From NCBI GenBank assembly GCA_018660835.1, contig JABJJN010000074.1, positions 268,614-332,613 of the forward strand: a DNA stretch of 64,000 nucleotides, read 5' to 3'. Each line of letters begins with the position of its first letter. Positions within the stretch are counted from its first letter, which is position 1. Of the stretch, positions 44,601 to 53,627 are shown in pieces. The notes under the pieces are model-generated. The model did no database searches, was not told the DNA's origin, and worked only from the letters and a program-made list of their open reading frames with translations. The translations under genes and the position numbers were made by a program. Source of the stretch: Gemmatimonadota bacterium (lineage in GTDB: Bacteria; Latescibacterota; UBA2968; UBA8231).

Positions 44601-45977
44601 ATCGATGATTTGCTCGACTTGTCGAAGATTGAAGCCGGCGAACTTTTTCTGGAGTCACTGCGATTTGGTTTGGCGGAAGTCATCGAAGAAGTGCGGCGTA
44701 CGGTGGTCGGTGGCGCGGCCGCAAAGGGTTTAGCCCTGGCAATCGATATCGCTCCTGGAACGGACACAGATGTTGTGGGGGACCCCGTTCGCATTCGCCA
44801 GGTTCTGCTCAATCTGTTGTCGAATGCCATTAAGTTCACCGACTCCGGCGCTGTGAGAGTGGCTCTTTCGTCACAGCGACACGGGACGAGTATTTTGCTT
44901 CGCTGCGCGGTCGAAGATTCCGGCATGGGCATCAACCCTGATCGTCTGCAGGATATTTTCGATCCCTTCACGCAGGCCGACGGCTCCACAACACGACTCC
45001 ACGGTGGCACAGGTCTCGGATTGTCCATCTGTAGACGCCTGGTGGAATTGATGGATGGTCGAATCGATGTGGAGAGTGTCCCCGGCCAGGGAAGCACCTT
45101 CAGATTTAGCGTGAGATTGCAGGTTCCCCAGGGGGATGAGGGGTCCGCCAGTGTCGAAGTCAATCTCCCGCCCACGTCTGAAACACCGCCACTGCGAATA
45201 CTTGTAGCCGAAGACAACGAGCTGAATCTCAAAGTCGTTCGCGCCCTGCTGCGCAGTGATCACCACGATATTGACGCAGTGGAAAATGGCCAACTTGCCG
45301 TAGAGGCTTGCCAGAATTCGGGACCCTATGACGCGGTGCTGATGGATGTGCAGATGCCGGTGATGGATGGCCTCACGGCGACGCAATTGATTCGCAAACA
45401 TGAGTTGGCCTCCGGTATTTCACGAACACCGATCATCGCCGTCACAGCCAATGCGATGGAGTCGGATCGGGAGCGCTGCCTGGCAGCAGGAATGGACGAC
45501 TTCGTCACCAAGCCGGTGCGCAAGCAAGCCCTCCGGCGCGTCCTTGCAACACTTTCCCCGGGAACCGCGCCAGCTGCTGCCATCGCCCTCGACACCCCGA
45601 ATCAAGAGAACACAGAGCTCCTTGATCCACAGCCACTGGAAGAGTTGCGCGAATTGGCCGAACTCGACGCCGACTTCAGCATTCAGGGCTTCGTTGATCT
45701 GTTCCTCTCCGAGGCACCAAAGACACTTGCCGAAGCGTATTCGGCCCTGGATCAGGCAGATCTGGAAGCACTACACCGGCATGTGCATACCTTGAAAGGC
45801 TCGGCCCGCGAAATCGGCGCAACACGATTGGGTCTTGCTGCCCAAACCTTGGAGGCCCGCTTGAAGGTTGGCGATATCTCGAATTGCCGGCAGAGCCTGG
45901 CCGAACTGGAGGAAATACTCGGGCATGTCGCTGAGGCGCTTGCCACGATGGTCAGCGGAGACAATGAAAAAGGGTAG
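41655..45977 (+). CDS. Hybrid sensor histidine kinase with propeller sensor, receiver and HPt domains
   Basis: A 1440-residue protein with signal peptide. Residues about 35-620 form two-component-regulator propeller repeats (for example GTVWLSTRGGLGGYRDGLW), followed by a Y_Y_Y-type Ig domain (about 640-720). A membrane helix lies at about 725-750, then a PAS-like region to about 910. The HisKA domain has His940 (NTSHEIRTP), and the ATPase has an N-box near 1056 (NLLSNAIKF) and GGTGLGLSI. The receiver has Asp1231 (LMDVQMP) and the HPt domain has His1378 (HTLKGSA). Thus a His-Asp-His relay is in one chain. Unlike the hybrid two-component systems of Bacteroides, it has no AraC output, so a separate regulator must exist elsewhere. 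It probably senses an extracytoplasmic polymer. Confidence 0.92.
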   Translation: MIRHFRLDRFRTIIRWGLSLFVLCAAAAHGRSEHPLEDPWRWSHFTVDDGLPAPSGLRIMESRSGVLWVSTANGLAWFDGFQWQSVADAPGAPPAQFPGAINTLPDGKVSVRIGGVVYVGDQRGFEQISLPGETIDFAVPTTDGEFILLTRESTLYQWRENKAIPMSPPDGVDESDVRFVQASDDGSVWLGAPPSLYLLEGDRWILEQQGMELSLPIIAEDGRRFASASIPFEDRGLWSWNKGEQAQRVPAGQVNIIRDIAAGPGNQVVVIYQDGSALVRDGAGWLTLEPDELHGALDVSYATNGDLLVARGDGVGIYRSIVVPWKHLFTEDGGPRNRINEILIASNGTIWSGTDGGVEARRADGRVEFFDRVGDQDLRIITGLGEDDEGGIWASSGASWDGAFRYFGGQWRFVGREDGLRSSKIHRIESDSAGRLWFLGLQGEGAMRLQQAAVVSLKAGVFTDHQIPSPFGAARIYDVDESVDGGYWFCGVRGIGHVSSEGVLSLWSDADGIKGSKVFSIAADAKGRVYFADQRSGLGILENGEVTYFDSRDGLIHDTVQDIEIDEDGTVWLSTRGGLGGYRDGLWLSFGTGSGLQALELWPLATSGSLVYVGSAGKGTFVLDRSLTRGSPPRIVRMDPIVSDDEAVVRWATFADRGRQKRESIQTRHAIDGGQWSDWDLSREIGLHEMAAGRHEVSVQARDEFGTQDDGIKIEFFIESPYYQRPEFFVPLAMSLLAALLLSIALVVRRRRHNVDMRRTEDRFRSFFEEAPISLWEHDYSQVQQFLTSLQQPDIQALRAHLSDHPAQLFECMKRIHVLHVNRATLALFGAESTEELSGQLHRIFRRDSFPAFCEGMMAIHGDQHRFSAQTHAYALSGRPIVVVMSWVVAPDSTEDYKRVLVTLLDITAQHEAAEEMQQAVRVAQEANIAKSSFLANTSHEIRTPINAIMGMAQALQDEGLTEAAEDQVDTILSASDALTHIIDDLLDLSKIEAGELFLESLRFGLAEVIEEVRRTVVGGAAAKGLALAIDIAPGTDTDVVGDPVRIRQVLLNLLSNAIKFTDSGAVRVALSSQRHGTSILLRCAVEDSGMGINPDRLQDIFDPFTQADGSTTRLHGGTGLGLSICRRLVELMDGRIDVESVPGQGSTFRFSVRLQVPQGDEGSASVEVNLPPTSETPPLRILVAEDNELNLKVVRALLRSDHHDIDAVENGQLAVEACQNSGPYDAVLMDVQMPVMDGLTATQLIRKHELASGISRTPIIAVTANAMESDRERCLAAGMDDFVTKPVRKQALRRVLATLSPGTAPAAAIALDTPNQENTELLDPQPLEELRELAELDADFSIQGFVDLFLSEAPKTLAEAYSALDQADLEALHRHVHTLKGSAREIGATRLGLAAQTLEARLKVGDISNCRQSLAELEEILGHVAEALATMVSGDNEKG

Positions 45978-46005
45978 TTCAGCCGGAAGCTGAACTACCC
46001 TTTTG
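45968..46005. terminator. Bidirectional intrinsic terminator between sensor kinase and citrate synthase genes
   Basis: A perfect 16-bp stem (45968-45983 with 45989-46004) with a five-base loop CGGAA, ending in TTTTGTTT on the plus strand and TTTTTCATTG on the minus strand. The sensor kinase stop codon (45975-45977) lies inside the left arm. It serves both convergent genes. Confidence 0.9.
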
Positions 46006-46034
46006 TTTGCTCAGTCGCCGACAAATCTCTTAGG

Positions 46035-47321
46035 TCAACGCTCCTCCAGCGGAACGTAGCACATCTCAGTGGGACCCGTGTAGACCTGTCTGGGTCGCTG
46101 AATCTTCCCGTGTGTGATGAATCGGTCTTCATACCACTGGGCGATCCACCCCGGCATCCGGCCAATGGCGAACATCACCGTGAACATTCGCGTCGGGACA
46201 CCCAGCGCCCGCAAAATGACACCTGAATAGAAGTCGACGTTGGGATACAGCTTGCGCTCGATGAAGTAGTCGTCCTCCAGCGCGACGCCTTCCAACTCTT
46301 CCGCCAGACCCAGCAGTGGATCCTTGATATCCATCTGTGCCAGCACATTCTCTGCCTGGGTCTTGATGATTCTCGCGCGAGGATCAAAATTCTTGTAGAC
46401 GCGATGGCCAAATCCCATCAGACGAATTCCCGCCTTCTTGTCCTTCACCTGCTGCACGTAGTCCTTTACGGAGATGCCCTGCGCCTGGATCGTCTCGAGC
46501 ATATCAACGACGGCCACATTCGCTCCTCCATGCAGTGGCCCCCAGAGGGCACTCACGCCGGCAGAGACCGAGGCAAACAGATTGGCGCCGGAACTGCCAA
46601 CCATGCGCACGGTAGACGTCGAGCAATTCTGCTCGTGATCTGCATGGAGCAGAAGCAGTACATCGAGAGCACGCACCAGGACCGGATTTGGTTCAGCATC
46701 CTTATATGGTTCGGAGAACATCATGTGGAAGAAATTCTCACAGAAATTCTTCTCTGGATGCGGATAGACCAGATAATGACCCATGTCATGCTTGTAGGAA
46801 TAGGCAGCGATCGTGCGAACCTTGGAGATAATGCGCGCCGCTGCTTCTTCGAATACATCGACATCTTCCGTATCGAGCAATTCGGGATAGAAGCAGGCCA
46901 GAGAATTGAGCGCAGCAGACAACACCGCCATCGGCGGCGAACCCGGTGGGAACACTTCAAAATGATGGCGGATCTGTTCACGCAGGAAAGAATGCTTCGT
47001 CATCAATTCGCTGAAGGTATCCAACTGCTCTTTGGTAGGTAGACATCCCCAGATCAGCAGATAGGCGACTTCGACAAAGGAACTGTGTTCGGCGAGGGTT
47101 TCAATCGGAATCCCCCGATAGCGAAGGATACCTTTTTCACCGTCGATGTAGGTGATCGCACTCTGGCAGGCGCCCGTGTTGCTATATCCCTCGTCGAGGG
47201 TGATATAGCCAGACTCGGCGCGCAGTTTGCTAATGTCGATGGCGTGTTCATCCTCGCTGCCAACGACGATCGGCAGGTCGTAGGTCTTGTCACCCAGTTG
47301 GAGACGGGCGCTGTCGGACAT
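46035..47321 (-). CDS. gltA: Citrate synthase
   Basis: A 428-residue enzyme of the E. coli-like type I family. The catalytic residues are His264 (GPLHGGAN), His306 (GFGHRVYK) and Asp363 (VDFYSG). HADHEQNCSTSTVRMVGSSGANLFA is also typical. It condenses acetyl-CoA with oxaloacetate to start the TCA cycle and so supplies 2-oxoglutarate for the glutamate synthase found upstream. The ATG is preceded by CGGAGGATCC, a good ribosome binding site. It is terminated by the shared hairpin at 45968-46005. Confidence 0.97.
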   Translation of the reverse strand: MSDSARLQLGDKTYDLPIVVGSEDEHAIDISKLRAESGYITLDEGYSNTGACQSAITYIDGEKGILRYRGIPIETLAEHSSFVEVAYLLIWGCLPTKEQLDTFSELMTKHSFLREQIRHHFEVFPPGSPPMAVLSAALNSLACFYPELLDTEDVDVFEEAAARIISKVRTIAAYSYKHDMGHYLVYPHPEKNFCENFFHMMFSEPYKDAEPNPVLVRALDVLLLLHADHEQNCSTSTVRMVGSSGANLFASVSAGVSALWGPLHGGANVAVVDMLETIQAQGISVKDYVQQVKDKKAGIRLMGFGHRVYKNFDPRARIIKTQAENVLAQMDIKDPLLGLAEELEGVALEDDYFIERKLYPNVDFYSGVILRALGVPTRMFTVMFAIGRMPGWIAQWYEDRFITHGKIQRPRQVYTGPTEMCYVPLEER

Positions 47322-47377
47322 GGATCCTCCGGGTCGCTTAGAGCGGCGAGTAGCGATGGAAAACGCGGGGTGGGATT

Positions 47378-48535
47378 CTACCGCCCCTGGAGCCGCATGT
47401 CAATCTCCGGCGGTGTCGTCACGGGTGATGGACCCAGCAGCCGTGATACGGGTTCAGCCAACCATTTGGCCACAAGCGGATGGGCGGCGTCGGTGAAATG
47501 GCCAAAGCCATGTCGATAGACACCCGAACCATCCAGGTTGGCCTGAACGAAGCGATCGCGGAGCCAGGTGGAAGTGACTCCTTTGCGCTTTAGCACGTGC
47601 TCTACCATCGCTTCTGTCTGATAGCGTTCATCATCTATTGCAACTGTGCCGATCCCGCGGTGCTGCTGAGCCAGGTCGTGGACAAGGAATGGATCCGGAA
47701 TGACAAGAACATGCAGAGGCAGGGACTGCTCCTGCAGATCGTCGATCAGATCCTTGAGCAGTGTCTCGCCCACCTCGAGCATATGCCTGTGTTGACCGGC
47801 TGCGTGGCGCGCCAGATCTGGTGTGCTGACCATCCCGGCTGCGCGTGCGATCGCCATGGCAGAGCCACTCGATTTGATCACCCGCAACCAGATCCAGCGG
47901 CCCAGACTCGAGCGCGCAAGAACCTCGTCACGCAGCCAGATCCGCAGCCCCCGCGCCGGGACATGCGACTCGGCAAGGGTTCCCTGGCTGATGGCAAATC
48001 GGGGCACGGCTGGTGAGGCGATGGGGGCGAAATTGTCATGCAGATCGTTACCGAGAAACAAGCACAGTACTACCCCGTCAGCATGCCAGACAGCCAATTC
48101 CTGCCTGACCTGAAGAGCATACACACCCAACCCATAACCGTGCACACCGAGATTGACGGCCTCCATGTTGGGGAGAAGCCGCGCCAGCCGTTGGGCAAAA
48201 CTGCTGTCGATTTCTACCTGATACGCTTCCAGGAAGGAGTCACCGAGAAACACGAGACGTTTTGTCCCGGGGGGCGACTGACTAGCACGTGGATGATCAT
48301 GAAACCCGGCCTCATTCAGGGTCACCATCCGCGGGCGTCCGAACATTTCGCGATGCCAGATGGTCTGCGCGCGACTGCGGCCGCGAAAACCAAGCAAGGG
48401 GTCGTGGACGAGGGTGACTTTCTCCGTCGACCATGTCCAGCGAAGGATGCCCTCGGCGACGAGCAAGGTCATTCCCACGGCGACACCGGCTAGCAGCAGA
48501 TTCGGCCACCACGTATTGCGTGTGCCCCTTGGCAT
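47378..48535 (-). CDS. SGNH/GDSL hydrolase family protein, membrane-anchored
   Basis: A 385-residue protein with one N-terminal membrane helix (about 12-30). SGNH blocks are present: FLGDSF with Ser100, NLGVHGYG with Gly, LFLGND with Asn163, and FTDAAHPL near the C-terminus, which supplies Asp and His. The layout resembles extracytoplasmic acyl esterases/acyltransferases that modify glycans. Its start overlaps the kelch gene stop by one base (TGATG), so it is made with that protein. The substrate is unknown. Confidence 0.82.
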   Translation of the reverse strand: MPRGTRNTWWPNLLLAGVAVGMTLLVAEGILRWTWSTEKVTLVHDPLLGFRGRSRAQTIWHREMFGRPRMVTLNEAGFHDHPRASQSPPGTKRLVFLGDSFLEAYQVEIDSSFAQRLARLLPNMEAVNLGVHGYGLGVYALQVRQELAVWHADGVVLCLFLGNDLHDNFAPIASPAVPRFAISQGTLAESHVPARGLRIWLRDEVLARSSLGRWIWLRVIKSSGSAMAIARAAGMVSTPDLARHAAGQHRHMLEVGETLLKDLIDDLQEQSLPLHVLVIPDPFLVHDLAQQHRGIGTVAIDDERYQTEAMVEHVLKRKGVTSTWLRDRFVQANLDGSGVYRHGFGHFTDAAHPLVAKWLAEPVSRLLGPSPVTTPPEIDMRLQGR

Positions 48536-49887
48536 CAGCGGACCAGGGCAACCCGACGGAATACAGCCTCGTCACCCGCTTGCAGACGCAACAGATAGAC
48601 ACCCGATGCAACAGGTCGTCCATCATCGTCCGTCGCATCCCATGACCGCTGGGCAGCCTCGATGCCCGGGCGTATCTCCTGCAGCGTTCTAATAGGCCGT
48701 CCCAACAGATCGAACACAGTCAATTGCGCTGGAAGATCGGTACCAACCTGTACCCCCACGTGGATCTCGCCGTTGAATGGATTCGGGTAGGCGGCAGACA
48801 AGGCAAGCGAACTGGGTTGGGTCTCGGTCAGAGACTCTACCACGGTAGGCGACCGCAGGGGCAGAATCCACGTATCGGCGAGGTGACCGTCATCTGATGT
48901 CCCACCAAACAGAACAAGACGACGCCGGCTCTCATCATAGAGCAGGACGGCTCGATCTCGAGGCGGTGGTCCCTCACCATCGGCACTCAGCAATTGCCAT
49001 TCGGATCCCTGGTTGGAAAGAGCCCACAGATCAGCGTAACGCGTGCCATCCTTCTCGCCACCAAACGTGAGAAATCTCTCCCCTGCTGAATCAAAACTTG
49101 CCGCGGGAAATCGTCGTCCACCGGCAGGCATGGCAGGCAGGGCCTGCCAGCGATTCGTCCCCAGGTCCAAGGACCATACATCGTCGAGGGCGTCGGGCCC
49201 ACGTTGGCCGCCAAAGATGATCATGCGTTCGCGGGCCGAGTCATACGCACTGGTATGCAAACAGCGTGCACCGGGGCGAATCGGCGCGGAGACATCCCGC
49301 CACTGGCCGCTGCCAGGGTGCAGACGCCACGTGTCATCGAATCGTCCTTCGTCGGTGAAACCGGCAAAGTTCACCAACTCGCCAGCGGCGACATCAAATA
49401 TGGCCGCCGTGCCATAGCGGGCGTTGGGGGCACTGCTGGCGGCGATGATCTCGTGCCACACCATCGTCGCCAGATCCAGGCTCCACACATCGTTGCGCAA
49501 GGTGGAGCCTTCAGCACTGATGGAACGCCCCGACCAGATCAGCATCTGGTGCGACCCTGGATCGTAGACCGCATTGTGTGTATGCCGTGCAGCAGGTTTT
49601 GTCCCCGTCGTGCTGAGTTTTTGCCACTGCAGAGTGGGCAGGTCCAGCGCCCACGTGTCATTCAGGTCGCCGCTGGAACTGCGCCCCCCCATCAGAACGA
49701 CACGATCTGCCACCGGATCGTAGATCGCCGCGGCATTCTGTCGCGCCGCCGGCGGGTTGGACATCGCTTCCACTGGCTGCTGCCAGCTTTGGGCAGACAC
49801 GTTGCTCGCCATCAGGCAAAGGTTGCTCATCACCAAACACAGGACGATGGCCTGTTTCGTCTGTAGTACCTGGGTCGTAGGATTCAT
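48535..49887 (-). CDS. Secreted kelch-repeat protein with C-terminal FlgD/Por-type sorting module
   Basis: A 450-residue protein. I chose the ATG at 49887, which has GGAGAG upstream, over an ATG 17 codons earlier; it gives a clean signal peptide (about 1-32). Residues about 45-360 hold about six kelch-type repeats (for example YDPVADRVVLMGGRSSSGDLNDTWALDL), forecasting a beta-propeller. The last 85 residues form an Ig-like FlgD module (YPNPFNGEIHV, FDLLGRPIRTL, WDATDDDGRPVASGVYLLRL). Such modules end many exported proteins in FCB-type lineages. A binding role outside the cell is likely; the ligand is unknown. Confidence 0.85.
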   Translation of the reverse strand: MNPTTQVLQTKQAIVLCLVMSNLCLMASNVSAQSWQQPVEAMSNPPAARQNAAAIYDPVADRVVLMGGRSSSGDLNDTWALDLPTLQWQKLSTTGTKPAARHTHNAVYDPGSHQMLIWSGRSISAEGSTLRNDVWSLDLATMVWHEIIAASSAPNARYGTAAIFDVAAGELVNFAGFTDEGRFDDTWRLHPGSGQWRDVSAPIRPGARCLHTSAYDSARERMIIFGGQRGPDALDDVWSLDLGTNRWQALPAMPAGGRRFPAASFDSAGERFLTFGGEKDGTRYADLWALSNQGSEWQLLSADGEGPPPRDRAVLLYDESRRRLVLFGGTSDDGHLADTWILPLRSPTVVESLTETQPSSLALSAAYPNPFNGEIHVGVQVGTDLPAQLTVFDLLGRPIRTLQEIRPGIEAAQRSWDATDDDGRPVASGVYLLRLQAGDEAVFRRVALVR

Positions 49888-49949
49888 GGACTTCTCTCCA
49901 CTGCTTGGGTCTGTCACACCTGGTTTTTGCAGCCTCATCTCACACGCCT

Positions 49950-52235
49950 CTACTGAATCGTGGCAGCACAGCGAAAACCAACGGTATAGTCGTAGCGCTG
50001 CTCGGGGGGATATCCAAGCCGGTTGGTGCTGCGATGAATTCGCGGATTTTGATCTGCCATCGAGCCCCCTCGCAGGACTTTAAGTCCATCTGTCTGAGTG
50101 TCGTTGAAAGGATTTACATCCTCGCCACGGCCATAGAAATCTCGCGAATACCAGTCTGCCGTCCACTCCCACAGGTTTCCCGCCAGATCATAGACCCCAA
50201 AGGGACTCACCCCTGCGGCACGGCTGCCGACGGGCCAGGCCATTTCGTGGCCGCACCCATCACCCCCCTCATCGATAATGGCCCGTTCACAAGTTGCCTG
50301 CTCGTCACCCCAGGGATAGAGCCGCCCATCGGCAGAACGCGCCGCCCACTCCCACTCCGCCTCGGTGGGCAGACGTTTCGATGCCCAGTGGCAGTAGTCT
50401 TGCGCGTCGTACCAACTCACGCCATTGATCGGGTGAGCGTCGCGCCCCGGTTGTTCCCAGTTAAGATAATTCGCCTCGTGCGCGAGCCTGTAAGCTGCCC
50501 CTCCGTAATGAGGAGTTCTGCACTTCCCCATCTCGACACACTGCCGAAACTGATCGACGGTCACCTCAAAACGATCCAGCCGAAAGGAGTCGACGTAGAC
50601 CGTACGCAAGGGACGTTCGTCCTGGTCGCCATCTGCACTACCCATCAGAAAGCGGCCCATGGGAATCAACGCCATGTCATCGTCCTGTGGGACGGGCCGC
50701 ACGGGCTGAGTGTCCCCTTCAAGATTGGCGACGATTTGATTTCGATCCAGCCAGAAAGTCGTCGCCTCTGCGGCTGCGGTTTGTTGCTGTATCACCTCCA
50801 ACCCCATCGGCGACGCTGATTCACGATGGCCGGTCACGGCCAGCGCACAGCGCACACCGACGTAGGGCCACCAGCGCAGAGCAGAGAAGGCAAAACGATT
50901 GGCTGCACGCAAATCAGGATTTGGATCGCTGTAGTACCAGGAATTGCCGCGAACGGAACGTCGGGTAGAGCCTTGGTTCGACTCGTCAACGAGAGGATCT
51001 GTCAGTGGTGCCGATTCGTAGGCTGTCGGCACATAGGTATCCGCCGTCCATTCCCAGACATTTCCCGCCAGGTCATCGATCCCATAGGTGCTGCGTCCAG
51101 CCGGTCGCTCACCTACAGGCGCCGTGCCATCATGTCCACACCCAAGGCCGAGACCGGCTCGCATCATCACCGCTCGGTCGCAGTCACCGGCTCCACCCGG
51201 CCGTCTGCTGCCCCATGGATACTCGTGACCCTCAGCACCGCGTGCGGCCTTCTCCCACTGTGCCTCTGTCGGTAGAGACAACCCTGCCCAGCTGCAGAAT
51301 GCCTGAGCATCATACCAGGAGATGCAATTGACAGGATGATCTTGTCGGTCCGCCGCGGCCAGATCGTTGCAGGGTGATCCCGTCGCTGGCGCTGCGCATG
51401 CACCCGTCTCGACACAGCCCGCGTACGCAGAGACCGTCACCTCACGAATACCCAACAGGAACGACGAAAGCATCACCGATCTGGGGGGTTGTTCATCCGC
51501 ATAGTCATTGCTACCCATAGGGAATGGACCCGCCGGGACACCGACCAGTTCATAATCTGGCAAAGCGGCGGGCATGGGGTACATGAGACGACGAGATGAA
51601 ATCGTATAGGTGCCCTGGTCGCCCGCTGCCGAGATGATTTGTTCACTGGTTTCGATCGCATGGCCACTGAATCGCAGTCGTAGATCTAGTGGCTCATCCG
51701 TTTTGATAGCAACCGGCGCAGCGCTGCCACCATCGATGAGTGTGACCTTGCGAGATTCAGAGCCGTGAGCCGTCTGCAATCTCACCAGATATACACCCGC
51801 CGCCACACGGCGGCCGCCGTCGGTTAGACCATCCCAGGTGGTCTCTCCTGCTCCCGCCAGCTGCAGTCCAGTCAGAAGATGGCGAACAGGCTGACCGCTC
51901 ATATTGAAAACCGTCAGAGAGACCGGTTCGAGGGCGGCCAGAACGTATGGCAGCCGTACGCTGGGATGAAATGGGTTTGGGTATGGCCTCATCAGATGAG
52001 TCGTTTGCGGCAGATCCGATTCGCCTTCGACTGATCGCGACTGCAGCCCAAAACGTCCGAAGTTATCTGTCCTCGTACTATCGACGACGACGCGGGCAGC
52101 ATCGATGAGTTGAACCTGAACATGGATGGCAGGACGGGAGTCGACATCAAGAATGAGCGTGCCCGTGATCACTGCCGACCATGCCGGTGCAACCAGCGAT
52201 AGAAGTCCCAGGAGGATGCAGGCGCCCCCTCTCAC
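49950..52235 (-). CDS. Secreted protein with FlgD-like module and two SUMF1/FGE-like domains
   Basis: A 761-residue protein starting at GTG with a signal peptide (1-20). A short beta domain (about 20-75) and a FlgD-type module (about 80-165, YPNPFHPSVRLPY to GVYLVRLQ) come first. Two formylglycine-generating-enzyme-like domains follow, at about 240-455 and 505-760, each with GNVWEWTAD- or GNLWEWTAD-type and WEKAARG/WEWAARS motifs. The copper-binding cysteines of true FGE, expected after the RGGS-like block, are missing: the blocks read RGNSWYYSDP and RGGSMADQNP. The domains are therefore more likely binding than sulfatase-activating. The gene starts nine bases after the glycosyltransferase-like gene. 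Confidence 0.85.
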   Translation of the reverse strand: MRGGACILLGLLSLVAPAWSAVITGTLILDVDSRPAIHVQVQLIDAARVVVDSTRTDNFGRFGLQSRSVEGESDLPQTTHLMRPYPNPFHPSVRLPYVLAALEPVSLTVFNMSGQPVRHLLTGLQLAGAGETTWDGLTDGGRRVAAGVYLVRLQTAHGSESRKVTLIDGGSAAPVAIKTDEPLDLRLRFSGHAIETSEQIISAAGDQGTYTISSRRLMYPMPAALPDYELVGVPAGPFPMGSNDYADEQPPRSVMLSSFLLGIREVTVSAYAGCVETGACAAPATGSPCNDLAAADRQDHPVNCISWYDAQAFCSWAGLSLPTEAQWEKAARGAEGHEYPWGSRRPGGAGDCDRAVMMRAGLGLGCGHDGTAPVGERPAGRSTYGIDDLAGNVWEWTADTYVPTAYESAPLTDPLVDESNQGSTRRSVRGNSWYYSDPNPDLRAANRFAFSALRWWPYVGVRCALAVTGHRESASPMGLEVIQQQTAAAEATTFWLDRNQIVANLEGDTQPVRPVPQDDDMALIPMGRFLMGSADGDQDERPLRTVYVDSFRLDRFEVTVDQFRQCVEMGKCRTPHYGGAAYRLAHEANYLNWEQPGRDAHPINGVSWYDAQDYCHWASKRLPTEAEWEWAARSADGRLYPWGDEQATCERAIIDEGGDGCGHEMAWPVGSRAAGVSPFGVYDLAGNLWEWTADWYSRDFYGRGEDVNPFNDTQTDGLKVLRGGSMADQNPRIHRSTNRLGYPPEQRYDYTVGFRCAATIQ

Positions 52236-52244
52236 GCTTGCCGC

Positions 52245-53627
52245 TCAGGGAACCTGTGAGGAGAAATCAGCCCGCAGCACCGGGCGCCACCAACCGAGTC
52301 CGGCAAGCAGGCACAAGACGGGCATCACGGGATGACGAAAGCGACTCAGTGACATCGGTCCTCCGGCGGCGACCAACAGAATCAGCACGGCGGCAACCAG
52401 AACAAGGGCCAGGATGGGGCGCGCTCGCGCCAATTGCCACGCTCCGCGGCCCGCCGCGACATAGAGCGTCAACAGGAAAAGCCCGAAGGCCCCCTCCACG
52501 ACAATGAGCTCCGGCCGTTCGCGAATGAGATGTTTCCCTGTGGCGAGGAGACCGTCATCGACGATCCGGCCCAGAAGACCACCCGTGGTCGGATAGGCGC
52601 CCAACAAGCGCATTACCTCGACGCCCCCGGGATCAAACAAGACACGGATCACACCGCGCAGATGGATACCGGCGTAGACAAGTGGATGGGCGGCGACGGT
52701 CCTGGCCCCTTCGACGCCCAGCTGCTGCAGCCGTGGCCCCTGAGGCAGAACCGCCAGTCCAGGTCGCAGGTCGTTGAAAATCTCGACATCGTGGTAGCCC
52801 AGTTCATTCTGAACCTCGTAGAAGGAACGATCCTGGAGCCGCGCCTGGACGGCGGCGCCCTGGTAGAAGTAGAGATTGATATCAGTAATCGCCGACAGGC
52901 CGCGGTAGTCGGCGACGGCAAGATTTCTTGCCTGCCAGGCGACGGATGGAATCAGCATCAGACCCATCGCCGTGAAGAGCCAGCTCGTACGCAAAGTGCC
53001 CCTGGCCCCTAAAGGCCGAAGGCGCATGTAGGTGAAAAAAGCCAGGGCACCCACGGTGAACACGAGGACAAGTCCGTAGCCAATGGGTCGAACCAGCGCA
53101 GAGGCACCAAGACATGCGGCCCCCAAGGCCCACCGCCGCTCATCGTGATCGAGGTATCCACTCACCAAGCCCCAGAGACTGGAGACCAAAAGAGTCGCAA
53201 AGCAGGTCTCACTCAGCACTTTGACCGAGTAGATGACGCTGAGAGGCTCGAGACTCAACAGGAGCGCCGCCGTCGTCGCCGCAGGCTGGCCGCCAAATCG
53301 ATAGGCAAGGTGATAGACGAGCAGAATCGTCACCAGACTCAACACACATTGCAACGCGATGCCCCAGCCAACGGCGCCACCGAGCCAAATGCCCGGAACC
53401 AGCAAGAGCGGAAACCCAGGGGTACGCACGATATCTGGCTCTCCGGCGCGGCTGAAGGTCGCCGCTGTCGCCAGAGAGGTCGCCGTATCTATGTAGGAAA
53501 TGGAATCAGGTGCGAGGAAGGGCTCGGCACCGCCTTGAGCAAGCGACCAGGCGCTGAGTGCGAGGCCCACGCGCAGGGTCAGGGCCAGCAGGAGAATCCA
53601 GATACGATGATTGATACGTGGGCCCAT
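52245..53627 (-). CDS. Polytopic membrane protein, glycosyltransferase family 39/PMT-like
   Basis: A 460-residue protein with about ten membrane helices. After the first helix the loop holds FLAPDSISYIDTATSLA, and a further loop reads DIVRTPGFPLLL. This is the pattern of GT39/ArnT-like lipid-linked sugar transferases, with the acidic residue in the first loop as catalytic candidate. The ATG at 53627 is chosen because the upstream extension lacks membrane character; AGGA is close. It may glycosylate exported proteins or surface glycans. It is first in a leftward group with the SUMF1-like, kelch and SGNH genes. Confidence 0.72.
   Translation of the reverse strand: MGPRINHRIWILLLALTLRVGLALSAWSLAQGGAEPFLAPDSISYIDTATSLATAATFSRAGEPDIVRTPGFPLLLVPGIWLGGAVGWGIALQCVLSLVTILLVYHLAYRFGGQPAATTAALLLSLEPLSVIYSVKVLSETCFATLLVSSLWGLVSGYLDHDERRWALGAACLGASALVRPIGYGLVLVFTVGALAFFTYMRLRPLGARGTLRTSWLFTAMGLMLIPSVAWQARNLAVADYRGLSAITDINLYFYQGAAVQARLQDRSFYEVQNELGYHDVEIFNDLRPGLAVLPQGPRLQQLGVEGARTVAAHPLVYAGIHLRGVIRVLFDPGGVEVMRLLGAYPTTGGLLGRIVDDGLLATGKHLIRERPELIVVEGAFGLFLLTLYVAAGRGAWQLARARPILALVLVAAVLILLVAAGGPMSLSRFRHPVMPVLCLLAGLGWWRPVLRADFSSQVP

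Noticed and set aside
49950..52235. Sulfatase-activating formylglycine-generating enzyme
   Set aside because: Both domains lack the copper-binding cysteines, and no sulfatase gene is present in the window.
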